DNA of 64,000 bases from Spirirestis rafaelensis WJT71-NPBG6 (GCA_019359015.1 JAHHID010000005.1:85802-149801); one strand, 5' to 3'; positions 1-8,824 are shown, counted from the stretch's first letter. Made by a program: numbers and translations. Notes: a model not told the origin generated them from the letters alone.

Positions 1-2
1 CT

Positions 3-1136
3 TGCGCTCCTTTAGCGATCGCTAAAGAAAAAGGCTTCTTTGCCAAACATGGTTTAGATGAAGTTAGCCTCGTGCGGGAAAGCAGCTGGCGTGGTATCGT
101 TGATGGCATGACGGGCGGTTATTTAGATGCCGCGCAAATGCCCTCAGGAATGCCGATGTGGTTGACGTTGGGAGGACATAACAACCAACCTTTGCCCATC
201 GTTACTGCCCTCACCATGACTCGCAACGGTAACGCTATCACCCTAGCGAGACACTTCTATGAAGAAGGTGTGCAAAGCTTGTCAGACTTCAAAAATTACC
301 TGCTTCGCACCCGCGACTTGCGCCACACAATGGGCGTAGTGCATCCCGCATCCATGCATAATTTGCTACTGCGCTACTGGCTAGCTGCGGGGGGAATTGA
401 CCCGGATTTAGACGTAGATATGAAGACTATCCCTCCAGCACAGATGGTTGCAGACTTGAAAGCAGGTAGTATAGATGGTTACTGCGTGGGTGAACCTTGG
501 AACTACCGCGCTGCGGTGGAAGAAGTTGGCTTTACGATCGCTACCGATTTAGAAGTTTGGTGGGGACATCCTGGTAAAGTTCTCGGTGTGCGCGAAGATT
601 GGGCAGAAACTTACCCTAACACCCATATAGCGTTAACCAAAGCTTTGTTAGAAGCTTGTTATTATTGTGCAATTCCGGAAAATGCCCTAGAGATTCGGCA
701 AATTTTAGCACGGCGGGAGTACGTCAGCAACGATATTGAGTACATCCAAATCGAAGATCCCAACAACGCTGCCTGTAGCTTAGATTATCCGCTGCGCGAT
801 TATGCCCATCATCAATTTTACTCTGATTCTGCCATCAATCGCCCCAGTCGCACCGAGCAAATTTGGATCATGAGTCAATTAGCACGTTGGGGTGATACTC
901 CCTTCCCTAGAAACTGGGTGGAAGTTGTCGAAAGAGTCTGTCGAGTTCGCGTCTTTAGCACCGCAGCTCGCGAGTTAGGTTTAGATATTAGCTACACCCG
1001 TCAACCGATTGAATTGTTCGATGGAACTGTGTTTAATGCTGACGATCCGATCGCTTATCTCAACAGCTTGCAGATTAAACGTGATGTTTCTGTGGCAGAG
1101 GTGATTCTTGATACACCGACGAGGAGAGTAGCGTGA
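3..1136 (+). CDS. nrtC: NrtC-type nitrate/bicarbonate ABC transporter subunit, C-terminal substrate-binding domain (5'-truncated by window edge)
   Basis: The reading frame is open from base 3, so the gene begins outside the window; an internal GTG at 72 is not a credible start. The visible 377 codons form an NrtA/CmpA-type solute-binding domain: it opens with a CAPLAIAKEKGFF segment and contains GEPWNYRAA and HPGKVLGVREDW, all usual in this family. In cyanobacterial nrtABCD and cmpABCD operons, NrtC/CmpC carries an ATPase domain fused to such a domain and is followed by NrtD/CmpD. That order is seen here, so this is more likely the C-terminal half of NrtC than a free NrtA, which would normally be followed by a permease. 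In the family this domain regulates transport. Nitrate versus bicarbonate cannot be settled from the sequence. Confidence 0.82.
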   Translation, partial: CAPLAIAKEKGFFAKHGLDEVSLVRESSWRGIVDGMTGGYLDAAQMPSGMPMWLTLGGHNNQPLPIVTALTMTRNGNAITLARHFYEEGVQSLSDFKNYLLRTRDLRHTMGVVHPASMHNLLLRYWLAAGGIDPDLDVDMKTIPPAQMVADLKAGSIDGYCVGEPWNYRAAVEEVGFTIATDLEVWWGHPGKVLGVREDWAETYPNTHIALTKALLEACYYCAIPENALEIRQILARREYVSNDIEYIQIEDPNNAACSLDYPLRDYAHHQFYSDSAINRPSRTEQIWIMSQLARWGDTPFPRNWVEVVERVCRVRVFSTAARELGLDISYTRQPIELFDGTVFNADDPIAYLNSLQIKRDVSVAEVILDTPTRRVA

Positions 1137-1167
1137 GTAATGTAGCAGGAGTTTCACCCCCTAACCA

Positions 1168-1278
1168 CTCGTTCCCTGGCTCTGACAGGGAATGCGCTAC
1201 TAGGAGGCTCTGCCTCCGCTACCGAGAGTAGAGGCAGAGCCTCTCGCGATGCATTCCCAGCCTGAGGCTGGGAACGAG
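1168..1278. repeat. palindromic repeat element in the nrtC-nrtD spacer
   Basis: CTCGTTCC at 1168-1175 is the inverse of GGAACGAG at 1271-1278. Between them lie further small hairpins, including GGAGGCTCTGCCTCC and an inverted GAGGCAGAGCCTC. The element enlarges the spacer of an otherwise co-directional operon to 214 bases. It resembles dispersed palindromic repeats of cyanobacteria; mobility is not shown. Confidence 0.7.
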
Positions 1279-1350
1279 TTCAATGAGCCTTTTATCCTTA
1301 ACGATGACCTTCTGAACCTCAACGATGACCTTTTTAACTTTTAAAACGCT

Positions 1351-2208
1351 ATGCAAAACCGCACTTTAAGAACAACTAACCTCGGACAACCATTAAATAC
1401 CCAAATTAACAACCTCAGCAAACCTTTTCTAGAAATTAAGGATGTTTCCAAAGTCTATCCGACAAAGAAAGGACCCTTCACCGTACTCGATGGTGTTAAC
1501 CTGAACGTAGGACAGGGTGAGTTTATTTGCGTCATCGGTCACTCTGGCTGTGGCAAATCGACGCTGTTAAATATGGTATCCGGTTTTAACTTTCCCACTT
1601 CCGGACAAGTGCTGCTAGAAGGACAACCAATCACCAAACCGGGTCCCGATCGCATGGTTGTCTTCCAAAATTATGCCTTGTTACCTTGGCGGACTGCTTT
1701 TGAAAATATTTATCTAGCTGTTAACGCTGTTTCTCCCAACAAACCCGAAGCGGAAAAAAGAGCGATCGTCCGCGATCATTTAGCGATGGTGGGACTAGCT
1801 GACGCGATGGACAAAAAGCCACCGCAAATGTCTGGGGGGATGAGACAGCGGGTTTCTATCGCTCGTGCTTTGGCAATTCGTCCGAAAGTCTTAATTTTAG
1901 ATGAACCTTTTGGTGCGTTAGATGCTATCACCAAAGAAGAATTACAAGAAGAATTGCTGAAAATCTGGGGTGATAACCGCTGTACAGTGTTGATGATTAC
2001 CCATGATATCGATGAAGCGCTCTTTTTAGCTGACAAATTGGTGATGATGACCAATGGACCTCATGCGAAGATTGGCGAAGTGATGTCAATTCCATTTTCG
2101 CGTCCACGCGATCGCTCTCGCATTATGGAAGATCCACAATATTATCAACTGCGTAACTATGCTTTAGACTTTCTCTTTAACCGCTTTGCCCATGATGATG
2201 TAGGTTAG
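1351..2208 (+). CDS. nrtD: NrtD-type nitrate/bicarbonate ABC transporter ATP-binding protein
   Basis: This 285-residue ATPase energises uptake with NrtC and the NrtB permease at the cytoplasmic face of the inner membrane. Walker A GHSGCGKST lies at about residues 63-71, the signature SGGMRQR at 161-167, Walker B LILDEP at 181-186 and the switch His in THD at about 218. The Q-loop context (VVFQNYALLPW) is of the nitrate/taurine/sulfonate ATPase class. Length and position right after the NrtC solute-binding domain fit NrtD. The ATG at 1351 begins an N-terminal extension of about 25 residues ahead of the ABC domain, as in other NrtD proteins. The 214-base gap to the preceding gene holds a palindromic repeat. 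CmpD is the main alternative identity. Confidence 0.87.
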   Translation: MQNRTLRTTNLGQPLNTQINNLSKPFLEIKDVSKVYPTKKGPFTVLDGVNLNVGQGEFICVIGHSGCGKSTLLNMVSGFNFPTSGQVLLEGQPITKPGPDRMVVFQNYALLPWRTAFENIYLAVNAVSPNKPEAEKRAIVRDHLAMVGLADAMDKKPPQMSGGMRQRVSIARALAIRPKVLILDEPFGALDAITKEELQEELLKIWGDNRCTVLMITHDIDEALFLADKLVMMTNGPHAKIGEVMSIPFSRPRDRSRIMEDPQYYQLRNYALDFLFNRFAHDDVG

Positions 2209-2248
2209 CATCTTTCCCTCAACAACGCACGTTAGTACTCTTGTTAAA

Positions 2249-2295
2249 GGTAAAAGTAAAAGGCAAGATTTTGTGCTTTTACTTTTGCCTTTTTT
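2249..2295 (+). terminator. rho-independent terminator after nrtD
   Basis: A 14-base arm at 2249-2262 pairs with 2276-2289 (one non-Watson-Crick position) and is followed by a run of six T. It sits 40 bases after the nrtD stop codon and separates the transporter operon from the sulfate adenylyltransferase gene. Confidence 0.8.
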
Positions 2296-2457
2296 CTTTT
2301 GTAGTTAGGACTTCAGTCCTCCTTCCTCGCGTCTGTACGTGGTTGGTTGTCTCCCCCCCTCCTCCCATCTCCCGATAATCTTTTTTCTCTACGTACCAGC
2401 ATTTTGATAAGTTAGTACATAAGTTGAAAATAATTACGTTGCAAAAAAGGGGTTACG

Positions 2458-3648
2458 TTGAGTTACCATCCAGATACCATTGCCGCCCACGGTGGACAGT
2501 TGGTGAATCGCATTGCTACCGCAGACCAAAGAGAAGAATTTCTCTCTAAAGCTGATGTTTTGCCGCAAGTGCAACTAGATGAGCGAGCTGTTTCTGATTT
2601 AGAAATGATCGCGATCGGCGCTTTTAGTCCTCTGACGGGTTTTATGAATCAAGAAGACTACGATCGCGTTGTCAGCCAAATGCGTCTCGCTAACGGTGTT
2701 GTGTGGTCAATTCCGATTACACTGTCGGTCAGTGAAGAAATTGCTTCCCCTCTCAAAGAAGGCAACTTGATCCGGCTGGATAACCCCAAAGGTGAGTTTA
2801 TCGGGGTTTTGCAACTCACGCAAAAGTATCGCTACGACAAGAAGCGCGAAGCAATTAATGTCTACCGCACCGATGATATAAACCATCCAGGGGTGCAAGT
2901 ACTATATAACCAAGGTTCTGTACATCTTGCCGGCGACATCTGGCTATTGGAACGGAAACCCCATCCCCAGTTTCCCAAATACCAAATCGATCCAGCCGAA
3001 TCACGAGAGATGTTTAAAGTCAATGGCTGGAAAACGATTGTAGGTTTTCAAACTCGCAACCCCATTCACCGCGCTCATGAATATATCCAAAAGTGCGCTT
3101 TGGAAACAGTGGATGCTTTATTTTTGCATCCTTTGGTCGGGGCGACGAAAGATGATGACATCGCAGCTGATGTGCGGATGCGCTGTTATGAAATTTTGCT
3201 GGAACACTATTACCCGCGCGATCGCGTAACTTTAGCAATCAATCCCGCAGCGATGCGTTATGCAGGTCCGCGTGAAGCGATTTTTCATGCTTTAGTCCGC
3301 AAAAACTACGGCTGCACTCACTTTATCGTCGGACGGGATCATGCTGGGGTGGCTAACTACTACGGCACATACGATGCTCAACATATCTTTGATGAGTTCG
3401 ATCCCGGTGAATTAGGGATTGTGCCGATGATGTTTGAACACGCTTTCTACTGTACCCGCACCAAGCAAATGGCGACGACTAAAACCAGTCCCAGCAAGCC
3501 AGAAGAACGCATTCACTTGTCGGGAACAAAAGTACGCGAAATGCTGCGTCGGGGTGAATCACCTCCACCAGAATTCTCTCGTCCGGAAGTAGCAGCAGAG
3601 TTGACACGGGCAATGCGCGTGGAAGATAGCTGGTATATGCACATATAG
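2458..3648 (+). CDS. sat: sulfate adenylyltransferase (ATP sulfurylase)
   Basis: This 396-residue enzyme makes adenosine 5'-phosphosulfate from ATP and sulfate, the first step of cytoplasmic sulfate assimilation. It has the homo-oligomeric Sat/Met3 layout: a PUA-like N-terminal part, then the catalytic nucleotidyl-transferase fold with [10 protein letters not shown] at about 198-207 (both His of the HxxH motif present), GRDHAG at about 292-297, and [15 protein letters not shown] near the C-terminus. Length matches bacterial Sat without an APS-kinase fusion. The start is the TTG at 2458, preceded by AAGGGG about 6 bases upstream; no in-frame ATG gives a complete N-terminus. The gene appears to be a single transcription unit. 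Confidence 0.95.
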   Translation: MSYHPDTIAAHGGQLVNRIATADQREEFLSKADVLPQVQLDERAVSDLEMIAIGAFSPLTGFMNQEDYDRVVSQMRLANGVVWSIPITLSVSEEIASPLKEGNLIRLDNPKGEFIGVLQLTQKYRYDKKREAINVYRTDDINHPGVQVLYNQGSVHLAGDIWLLERKPHPQFPKYQIDPAESREMFKVNGWKTIVGFQTRNPIHRAHEYIQKCALETVDALFLHPLVGATKDDDIAADVRMRCYEILLEHYYPRDRVTLAINPAAMRYAGPREAIFHALVRKNYGCTHFIVGRDHAGVANYYGTYDAQHIFDEFDPGELGIVPMMFEHAFYCTRTKQMATTKTSPSKPEERIHLSGTKVREMLRRGESPPPEFSRPEVAAELTRAMRVEDSWYMHI

Positions 3649-3760
3649 TAAACTTAAACAAGCTAATGGTTTCCTTTACCCTATGGACTTCAGCCCTTTA
3701 AGCTGATAACTGATGTTCCTTAGACTCGAAGTGGCTCCTAATAGGGTAGGTTGATAACTA

Positions 3761-5938
3761 ATGATGAAGCGGCGAACGTTTTTACAACGGATTGGCTTTA
3801 TACTCGCAGCGTTGGGAGTGACTGAGGCTGGGTTGTTGTCCTTAGGTAATCGCTATTACCAAGCTTTGGCACAACCCAGCCAACGTAAATTGGCGTTATT
3901 GATCGGCATCAATAAATATCCCCAAAATTTAGCACTTGGCGGTTGTTTAACTGATGTCGAACTGCAAAAAGAACTTTTGATTTCCCGCTTTGGCTTTCAA
4001 GAGTCAGATATTTTGACTTTGACTGATGAACAAGCTACAAGAGTTGCAATTGAAAATGCTTTTTTAAATCATCTGGTTAAGGATGCTAAACCATCGGATG
4101 TGGTTGTATTTCACTTTAGCGGTTATGGCAGCCGCATTAAACTGAAAGCACCAGAAGAAGCGATCGCTAATACTCTCATTCCTTTTGATGGAACTTACAT
4201 ATCAGAAAACAACAAAATAGTCAATTGTTTATTAGAAGAAACATTGATGTTATTGTGGCGATCGCTTCCTACACGAACAACAGCAATACTCGATACGAGC
4301 TATCATGCGCCAATAACAGCCAGTTCAGCAGCTTCGCGAATTCGCGCCTATCAAATGCCAGCACAAGCCGAATTAGCAACCGCAGAATTAGACTTTCAAA
4401 AAGAACTTAAAAGCAAAAATATAAGCGATCGCCCGGCACCGCTGCTGCTATCTGCCACCTCGAACCCGGAAGAGTTGGCGAGGGAAATACTATTATCTGG
4501 TTTTAGCGCTGGGTTATTTACCTATGCATTGACGCAGTATTTGTGGGAAGCAACTTCAGCAACGACAATTATTCACACTTTGTCGCGGGTGGGAAATTCG
4601 ATACGCCAACTTGATGGTAAACAGCAGCCAGCTTTATTAGATAGCAAAAAAATTCAATCAGCACTACTTGGGGAGAATTTTCAAAAAGAAAAGATGATTG
4701 GTGCCGAAGGGGTGGTGATAGCAACAGAAGAAGACGGGAAAACGGCTCAAGTGTGGTTAGCCGGATTACCTCCACAAGTGCTGGACTATTACGGAGTGAA
4801 TTCGCGACTAAGTTTAGTGAGCGAGGATGCCAATATACAAATTGTATTGCGATCGCGTAACGGCTTAACCGCAAAAGCGCAAATCTTCGACATTGAAAGT
4901 AAAAGCGGGGTGACACCACTTTTACAAGTCGGGCAATTAGTTCAAGAACAAGAGCGAGTTTTACCTCGTAATATTCATTTAACCGTTGCTCTGGATACTA
5001 AACTAGAAAGAATTGAGCGCGTAGATGCTACAAGTGGTTTTGCGACGATTTCTCGCGTGTCCACTGTAATTGCGGGAGAACAACCAGCCGATTATGTATT
5101 TGATAAATTACGAGAAACAAAAATTCCCGATTCACCAGCATCTCCCAGTCGCTATGGTTTATTTTCTCTGACAGGCGAATTGATTCCCAACACCGTAGGA
5201 GAAGACGGGGAAGCGGTGAAAGTGGCAGTACAACGCTTAGGGCGAAGATTGCAAACTTTGCTAGCGGCAAAATTATGGCGACTTACAGAAAATGAAGGTT
5301 CTTCTCGCTTGGCAGTGAAAGCAAGTTTAGAGATAATTAGCGGTATTACACCTCGCGTAGTCATGCAACGCGAAACAGTGCGAGTGACTGCACAATCGAG
5401 TAAAAAATTACTCAGCAGCGAAGCCGAATATGTTCCCACCGTACCGATAGGTAGCCGGATGCAGTACCGCGTGGAAAATTTAAGCGATCGCCCAATATAT
5501 TTGATGCTGTTAGGATTAAATAGTAGTAGGGCAGCGATCGCATTTTACCCGACGCAAAGCAGCCAAGAACTTAACGCCCAAACCAAACCACCACTCAAAG
5601 AAGTCGTCATCGCCCCTGGTGAAATTATCACCTTACCAAAAAGTGCCACTAATTCGGAATGGGTAATTCCCGGTTCCGCTGATGAATACGAACACCAACT
5701 AATTTTTAGCACAGCACCCTTCACCCAAAGCCTCGCTGCCGTTCAAGGTGCTAAATATTCTACCGCAGATAAACAACCGATTATCGAATTGTCCAAACCC
5801 TTGGAAGTAGCCCAAGCCCTTTTGCAAGACTTGCACAATGCCAGCGCAGCCATAGAGACAACCAGCCCAAATCCTGACTTTTACGCCTTTGATGTGAATA
5901 ATTGGGCAAGTCTCAGCTTTATTTTTCAGGTGCTTTAA
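3761..5938 (+). CDS. caspase-domain (orthocaspase-like) protein with substituted catalytic dyad
   Basis: 725 residues. The N-terminus (KRRTFLQRIGF, then a hydrophobic segment ending near QALAQ at about 38) looks like a twin-arginine export signal, so the protein is probably periplasmic. A p20-like caspase domain follows at about 42-300 (KLALLIGINKYP; a Ca-site-like GCLTDV). The usual HxSGHGS motif reads HFSGYGS at 118-124, with Tyr122 in place of the catalytic His. The usual DxCHSG motif reads DTSYHA at 178-183, with Ser180 in place of the catalytic Cys. Such Tyr/Ser variants are described among cyanobacterial orthocaspases; they are expected to lack caspase-type proteolysis. The remaining ~400 residues are beta-rich and include a DUF4384-like region (RMQYRVENLSDRPIYLMLL). 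ATG codons at 3761 and 3764 are both possible starts. Confidence 0.85.
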   Translation: MMKRRTFLQRIGFILAALGVTEAGLLSLGNRYYQALAQPSQRKLALLIGINKYPQNLALGGCLTDVELQKELLISRFGFQESDILTLTDEQATRVAIENAFLNHLVKDAKPSDVVVFHFSGYGSRIKLKAPEEAIANTLIPFDGTYISENNKIVNCLLEETLMLLWRSLPTRTTAILDTSYHAPITASSAASRIRAYQMPAQAELATAELDFQKELKSKNISDRPAPLLLSATSNPEELAREILLSGFSAGLFTYALTQYLWEATSATTIIHTLSRVGNSIRQLDGKQQPALLDSKKIQSALLGENFQKEKMIGAEGVVIATEEDGKTAQVWLAGLPPQVLDYYGVNSRLSLVSEDANIQIVLRSRNGLTAKAQIFDIESKSGVTPLLQVGQLVQEQERVLPRNIHLTVALDTKLERIERVDATSGFATISRVSTVIAGEQPADYVFDKLRETKIPDSPASPSRYGLFSLTGELIPNTVGEDGEAVKVAVQRLGRRLQTLLAAKLWRLTENEGSSRLAVKASLEIISGITPRVVMQRETVRVTAQSSKKLLSSEAEYVPTVPIGSRMQYRVENLSDRPIYLMLLGLNSSRAAIAFYPTQSSQELNAQTKPPLKEVVIAPGEIITLPKSATNSEWVIPGSADEYEHQLIFSTAPFTQSLAAVQGAKYSTADKQPIIELSKPLEVAQALLQDLHNASAAIETTSPNPDFYAFDVNNWASLSFIFQVL

Positions 5939-5944
5939 TGATTT

Positions 5945-5991
5945 AGGAGTCGAGAGTCGAAAGTCGGGAGTTAGGAGTCAGGAGTTAGGAG
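5945..5991. repeat. heptanucleotide tandem repeats (GGAGTTA-like)
   Basis: Degenerate 7-base units (AGTCGGG, AGTTAGG, AGTCAGG, AGTTAGG) follow the caspase-like gene stop codon. Short tandem heptanucleotide repeats of this kind are characteristic of filamentous cyanobacterial spacers. Confidence 0.7.
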
Positions 5992-6173
5992 TTGTAGAGA
6001 CGCTTCGGTTCCTCGCCTCTCTAGGGGTTAGGAGTTATTAAGCACGTACCCTCTCTCTTCTCTTACCCTCTGCATTGTTCTTTTGCCGATTGGTTTATTA
6101 TTTTTTATTAGGGAATTCACTTACTAAGGTTTGTATATAACTGTGTGCACTGAGCTTATCTAGGGAAATTCTC

Positions 6174-6287
6174 ATGGGAATTAAGAAGCGAGTTGCAAGA
6201 GCGTTTTGTCTCGTTCTATTATCTGCTGGTGTTGCAACTGCTCAACCAAGTTTGTATAGCCTCACCCTAGTAGGCTTTAACACTTGA
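6174..6287 (+). pseudogene. 37-codon signal-peptide-like ORF, probably a broken gene start
   Basis: The ATG at 6174, with AGGGA upstream, opens a basic then hydrophobic segment (KKRVARAFCLVLLSAGVATAQPS) that looks like a cleavable export signal with a site after ATA. The frame ends only ~12 codons later, inside the left copy of a dispersed inverted repeat (6267-6315). I infer a secreted-protein gene whose body was lost or replaced when the repeat arrived. It could also be a genuine tiny secreted peptide. Confidence 0.4.
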
Positions 6288-6315
6288 GTTTTGTTCTGGC
6301 ATCTTGAGTGGTAAA
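6267..6315 (+). repeat. left copy of an inverted dispersed repeat
   Basis: Bases 6284-6315 (32 bases) are the exact reverse complement of 7849-7880, and CTAGTAGGCTTTAA at 6267-6280 is the reverse complement of 7905-7918. This copy lacks about 20 bases present between those blocks in the right copy. The pair brackets the AT-rich orphan-gene segment. Confidence 0.85.
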
Positions 6316-6474
6316 TTGCCAGTCTATTTTTGTTCGCGCTATATTTCGGTTGGTGTTCATTGAGAGGATTACTTTGTAAAGTAATTGATAATTTATTGTT
6401 AAAATAATACTTTTTTGTACCGTAATACTACTTAATTTACTAAAATCAGTAGTTACATTTCCATAAAAACTACA

Positions 6475-6987
6475 ATGTCTTTACCAATAGGTTTGAAATC
6501 AGTAATAAAGGAAGAATACGGTAACTACGGGTGGGAATCAGCTTGCTGTTTTAGTTTCCTTGCAGAGTATTTAGGATATAAAGTCCTGGATGAATCTGAT
6601 GTAATAACAGCGTTAAAAATGATAGCTACTGAGAAGGGCACTAGTTTAAAAAATTACGAAAATACTCCTATTCCATTTTTAGGTTATGATGTGGGAACCA
6701 ATTACGGCAAGGTACATATAGTTTTTACTCAAAACGCAAAAACTATTAAGCATTCAAATGAAGATAGTGAATTAGATAGAAAAAGTAAAGTTATAGAAGA
6801 ATTTATACAACACATAATACAAGGTGATCCAAATTTTTTGAAAATTAACTTTTTTTATAGAGAGTATGTAAAAAATACTGTAAAAGATAGTTTAAAAATG
6901 CGGATTAAAAATCTGTTTAAGTTACAAGAGAAACATATTAATGAAAAGGCTGATAAAAGAAGTAATTACAATAAAAGTAAAGAATAA
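6475..6987 (+). CDS. orphan protein of unknown function (170 aa)
   Basis: I do not recognise this protein. It is a 170-residue, probably soluble protein starting at the ATG at 6475. Visible features are an aromatic, Cys-containing N-terminal part (NYGWESACCFSFLAEYLGY), a central predicted alpha/beta region, and a strongly basic Lys/Asn-rich tail from about residue 140. The base composition is clearly more AT-rich than neighbouring genes (many AAA, AAT, ATA codons, a low share of G and C), and no HIP1 site lies inside it. It sits alone between the two arms of an inverted repeat. These signs fit recent acquisition. Upstream there is only AT-rich sequence without a strong ribosome binding site. 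Confidence 0.6.
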   Translation: MSLPIGLKSVIKEEYGNYGWESACCFSFLAEYLGYKVLDESDVITALKMIATEKGTSLKNYENTPIPFLGYDVGTNYGKVHIVFTQNAKTIKHSNEDSELDRKSKVIEEFIQHIIQGDPNFLKINFFYREYVKNTVKDSLKMRIKNLFKLQEKHINEKADKRSNYNKSKE

Positions 6988-7094
6988 TACATATTAATCT
7001 AAAATTAATCACGCTGTTAGGTGTGGTGATTAGCCAAAGTTTCAGCCGGAATCTACAAATAAGGTAAAAAGCGAAAAATCCGTCAAATAAAGTT

Positions 7095-7127
7095 AAAAAC
7101 CTGGGGAGATATCAAACTTACCCCAGG
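7095..7127 (-). terminator. rho-independent terminator for the minus-strand small peptide gene
   Basis: CCTGGGG (7100-7106) pairs with CCCCAGG (7121-7127) around a 14-base loop. Read on the minus strand the stem is followed by five T, the layout of an intrinsic terminator. It lies downstream of the small Cys-rich peptide gene at 7370-7516. Confidence 0.6.
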
Positions 7128-7232
7128 CTCTATCTCTTAGGGAGATCCAAAAAATAAAATATCAACAGGCATAACCTAGATTGAACTACCGCAACCAACC
7201 AATGGCTATACACGGCACGGGAGCCAGACCTG

Positions 7233-7310
7233 AGAAATAGGGCAGGCTTTTTAATCCATACGATTGGTGTTCGATGCTTTACGACAAGCCAGGAAGCCTG
7301 CCCTATTTCT
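7233..7310. repeat. 17-bp perfect inverted repeat with 44-base loop
   Basis: AGAAATAGGGCAGGCTT at 7233-7249 is exactly reverse-complemented at 7294-7310. The long stem is too GC-rich to be chance in this AT-rich patch. It lies inside the predicted transcript of the small peptide gene; its role is unknown. Confidence 0.75.
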
Positions 7311-7369
7311 TGCGGCAATTTCCAGGGATATTTTATTACTTGTAAGTGCCTTACTTTCTTACGTGTGAG

Positions 7370-7516
7370 TTATTCGTCACAATTTATCTGTGGACAGTCA
7401 GGAGTAGGAGTATTACAAGGGGTTGCTGCCAAGACTGCTAAACCAGTAACTATGCTAAGAGCGAGTGCTGCAACTGCTGCTAGAGAGAGTCTTTTAATCT
7501 GAGTATTTATAGCCAT
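7370..7516 (-). CDS. small secreted cysteine-containing peptide (48 aa)
   Basis: The ATG at 7516 gives 48 residues: a basic start (NTQIKR), a hydrophobic stretch (LSLAAVAALALSIVTGLAVLA) typical of an export signal, and a mature part of only about 17 residues containing three Cys (TPCNTPTPDCPQINCDE). A longer start is excluded because the likely promoter overlaps it. A MerR-family-type operator/promoter at 7544-7575 closely matches the one before the DUF305/CopM-like gene at 16.8-17.5 kb, which suggests metal-responsive expression. I infer a small periplasmic or cell-surface metal-related peptide; no family was recognised. A minus-strand terminator follows at 7095-7127. Confidence 0.6.
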   Translation of the reverse strand: MAINTQIKRLSLAAVAALALSIVTGLAVLAATPCNTPTPDCPQINCDE

Positions 7517-7543
7517 GAGTTTAACAATTGCGAAACTGTTCAT

Positions 7544-7575
7544 AGCATAAACTCTCCAGTTGACTAGAGAGTCAA
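7544..7575 (-). promoter_or_regulatory. MerR-family-type promoter/operator before the small secreted peptide gene
   Basis: On the minus strand, TTGACT (7575-7570) and TATGCT (7549-7544) are separated by 20 bases, longer than the sigma-70 optimum. The spacer is filled by a near-perfect 22-base dyad (7551-7572; arms ACTCTCCAGT and ACTAGAGAGT). An elongated spacer carrying a dyad is the known architecture of MerR-family metal-regulated promoters. A close match lies at 17494-17525. Confidence 0.65.
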
Positions 7576-7734
7576 GCGCCGTTATCACCCACAACCCGAT
7601 ATCAAACCGTGTGACCTGATCACAGGAGGATTAGCTGACTTTTTCACAAGTTGTAAAAAAACCACCAATATCATAGGCATAAGCAGGTGTAGATAAAGTA
7701 ATACCGATTCAAAAAATGTTTGTGACAGATCATC

Positions 7735-7800
7735 ACCCCACCCGCCCTATCGGGCACCCTCCCCTTGGTAAGGGGAGGGCTAGGGAGGGGTTTTGCCAAT
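7735..7800. repeat. GC-rich palindromic repeat (CCCTCCCCTT hairpin)
   Basis: CCCTCCCCTT-GGT-AAGGGGAGGG (7757-7779) forms a 10-bp stem; flanking GGCTAGGGAGGGGTTTTGCC completes a repeat whose relatives occur near 22360, 32940 and 35140. The rest of the 7573-7951 spacer holds this element and the right arm of the inverted repeat; no gene is supported there. Confidence 0.7.
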
Positions 7801-7848
7801 GTGTTGCATTCTTTTTTCAAATTGGTATAACGCCTAAGAAAAATACTG

Positions 7849-7918
7849 TTTACCACTCAAGATGCCAGAACAAAACTCAAACGCCTATACCTAGTTTTTG
7901 GTGATTAAAGCCTACTAG
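7849..7918 (-). repeat. right copy of the inverted dispersed repeat
   Basis: Bases 7849-7880 and 7905-7918 are reverse complements of 6284-6315 and 6267-6280. This copy is the fuller one, with an extra ~24 bases between the two blocks. Together the copies bracket about 1.6 kb that includes the orphan gene and the small secreted peptide gene. Confidence 0.85.
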
Positions 7919-7951
7919 AAGGATGAGGGCATTTTTAATAATCGCCAACCC

Positions 7952-8824
7952 TCACAAATACTTCTGCAACAATAACCCCAACTTTTCCTTTGTCACCGCC
8001 GGTGCTTTTTCCAAATTCGTCAAAATCGCATACTTCAAAGCCGAATGAGCATCACTATGGGGCGGATTTTCGCTCAACCGTCGCACAGTTTCTTGAATCA
8101 CCTTTTGAGCATTTACCGCATTCCGCTGTAAATTTGCAATCACCATTTCCACCGTCACACTATCGTGATCTGAGTGCCAACAATCATAATCTGTTACCAA
8201 CGCCAAAGTTGCATAAGCGATTTCCGCTTCTCGCGCTAACTTCGCTTCTGGTAAATTCGTCATCCCGATTACCGTCGCACCCCAACTGCGGTAAAGATGC
8301 GATTCTGCTTTAGTTGAAAATGCCGGTCCCTCCATGCATACATAAGTGCCACCGCGATGCAGACTTACATCTGGTAAATTGAGAGAAGCGATCGCATCCG
8401 CTAAAACCCCAGCTAAATTCTGACAAACCGGATCGCCAAAAGCAATATGAGCAACAATTCCCTCCCCGAAGAAAGTCGAAACCCGATTTTTGGTTCGATC
8501 AATAAACTGATGCGGAACCACCATATCTAGAGGTTTAGCTTCTTCCTTCAACGAACCCACCGCACTAGCGGAAATTAAATACTCCACACCTAGTTGCTTC
8601 ATCGCATAGATGTTCGCACGAAACGGCAACTCAGAAGGCAAAAGCGTATGATTGCGACCATGACGCGCTAAAAAAGCTACCTGCGTCCCGTCCAAAGTTC
8701 CCAGAATCAAAGCATCAGACGGTGAACCAAAGGGTGTATCAACATGCACCTCCTTTACATCTTTAAGTGCATCCATCTTGTATAAACCGCTGCCACCAAT
8801 AATTCCAATCTTAGCTTCAGCCAT
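7952..8824 (-). CDS. mtnP: S-methyl-5'-thioadenosine phosphorylase
   Basis: This cytoplasmic enzyme of methionine salvage cleaves methylthioadenosine with phosphate to adenine and 5-methylthioribose 1-phosphate. Visible family motifs are the phosphate loop IIGGSGLY at about residues 7-14, [23 protein letters not shown], and [17 protein letters not shown] with the TDYDCWH segment that contacts the base. I chose the ATG at 8824 (MAEAKIGI, 290 residues, the usual length); an upstream in-frame ATG at 8857 adds 11 residues without family support. The gene follows the RppB-like kinase gene on the same strand with a 63-base gap, but no functional tie to metal resistance is evident. Confidence 0.93.
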   Translation of the reverse strand: MAEAKIGIIGGSGLYKMDALKDVKEVHVDTPFGSPSDALILGTLDGTQVAFLARHGRNHTLLPSELPFRANIYAMKQLGVEYLISASAVGSLKEEAKPLDMVVPHQFIDRTKNRVSTFFGEGIVAHIAFGDPVCQNLAGVLADAIASLNLPDVSLHRGGTYVCMEGPAFSTKAESHLYRSWGATVIGMTNLPEAKLAREAEIAYATLALVTDYDCWHSDHDSVTVEMVIANLQRNAVNAQKVIQETVRRLSENPPHSDAHSALKYAILTNLEKAPAVTKEKLGLLLQKYL

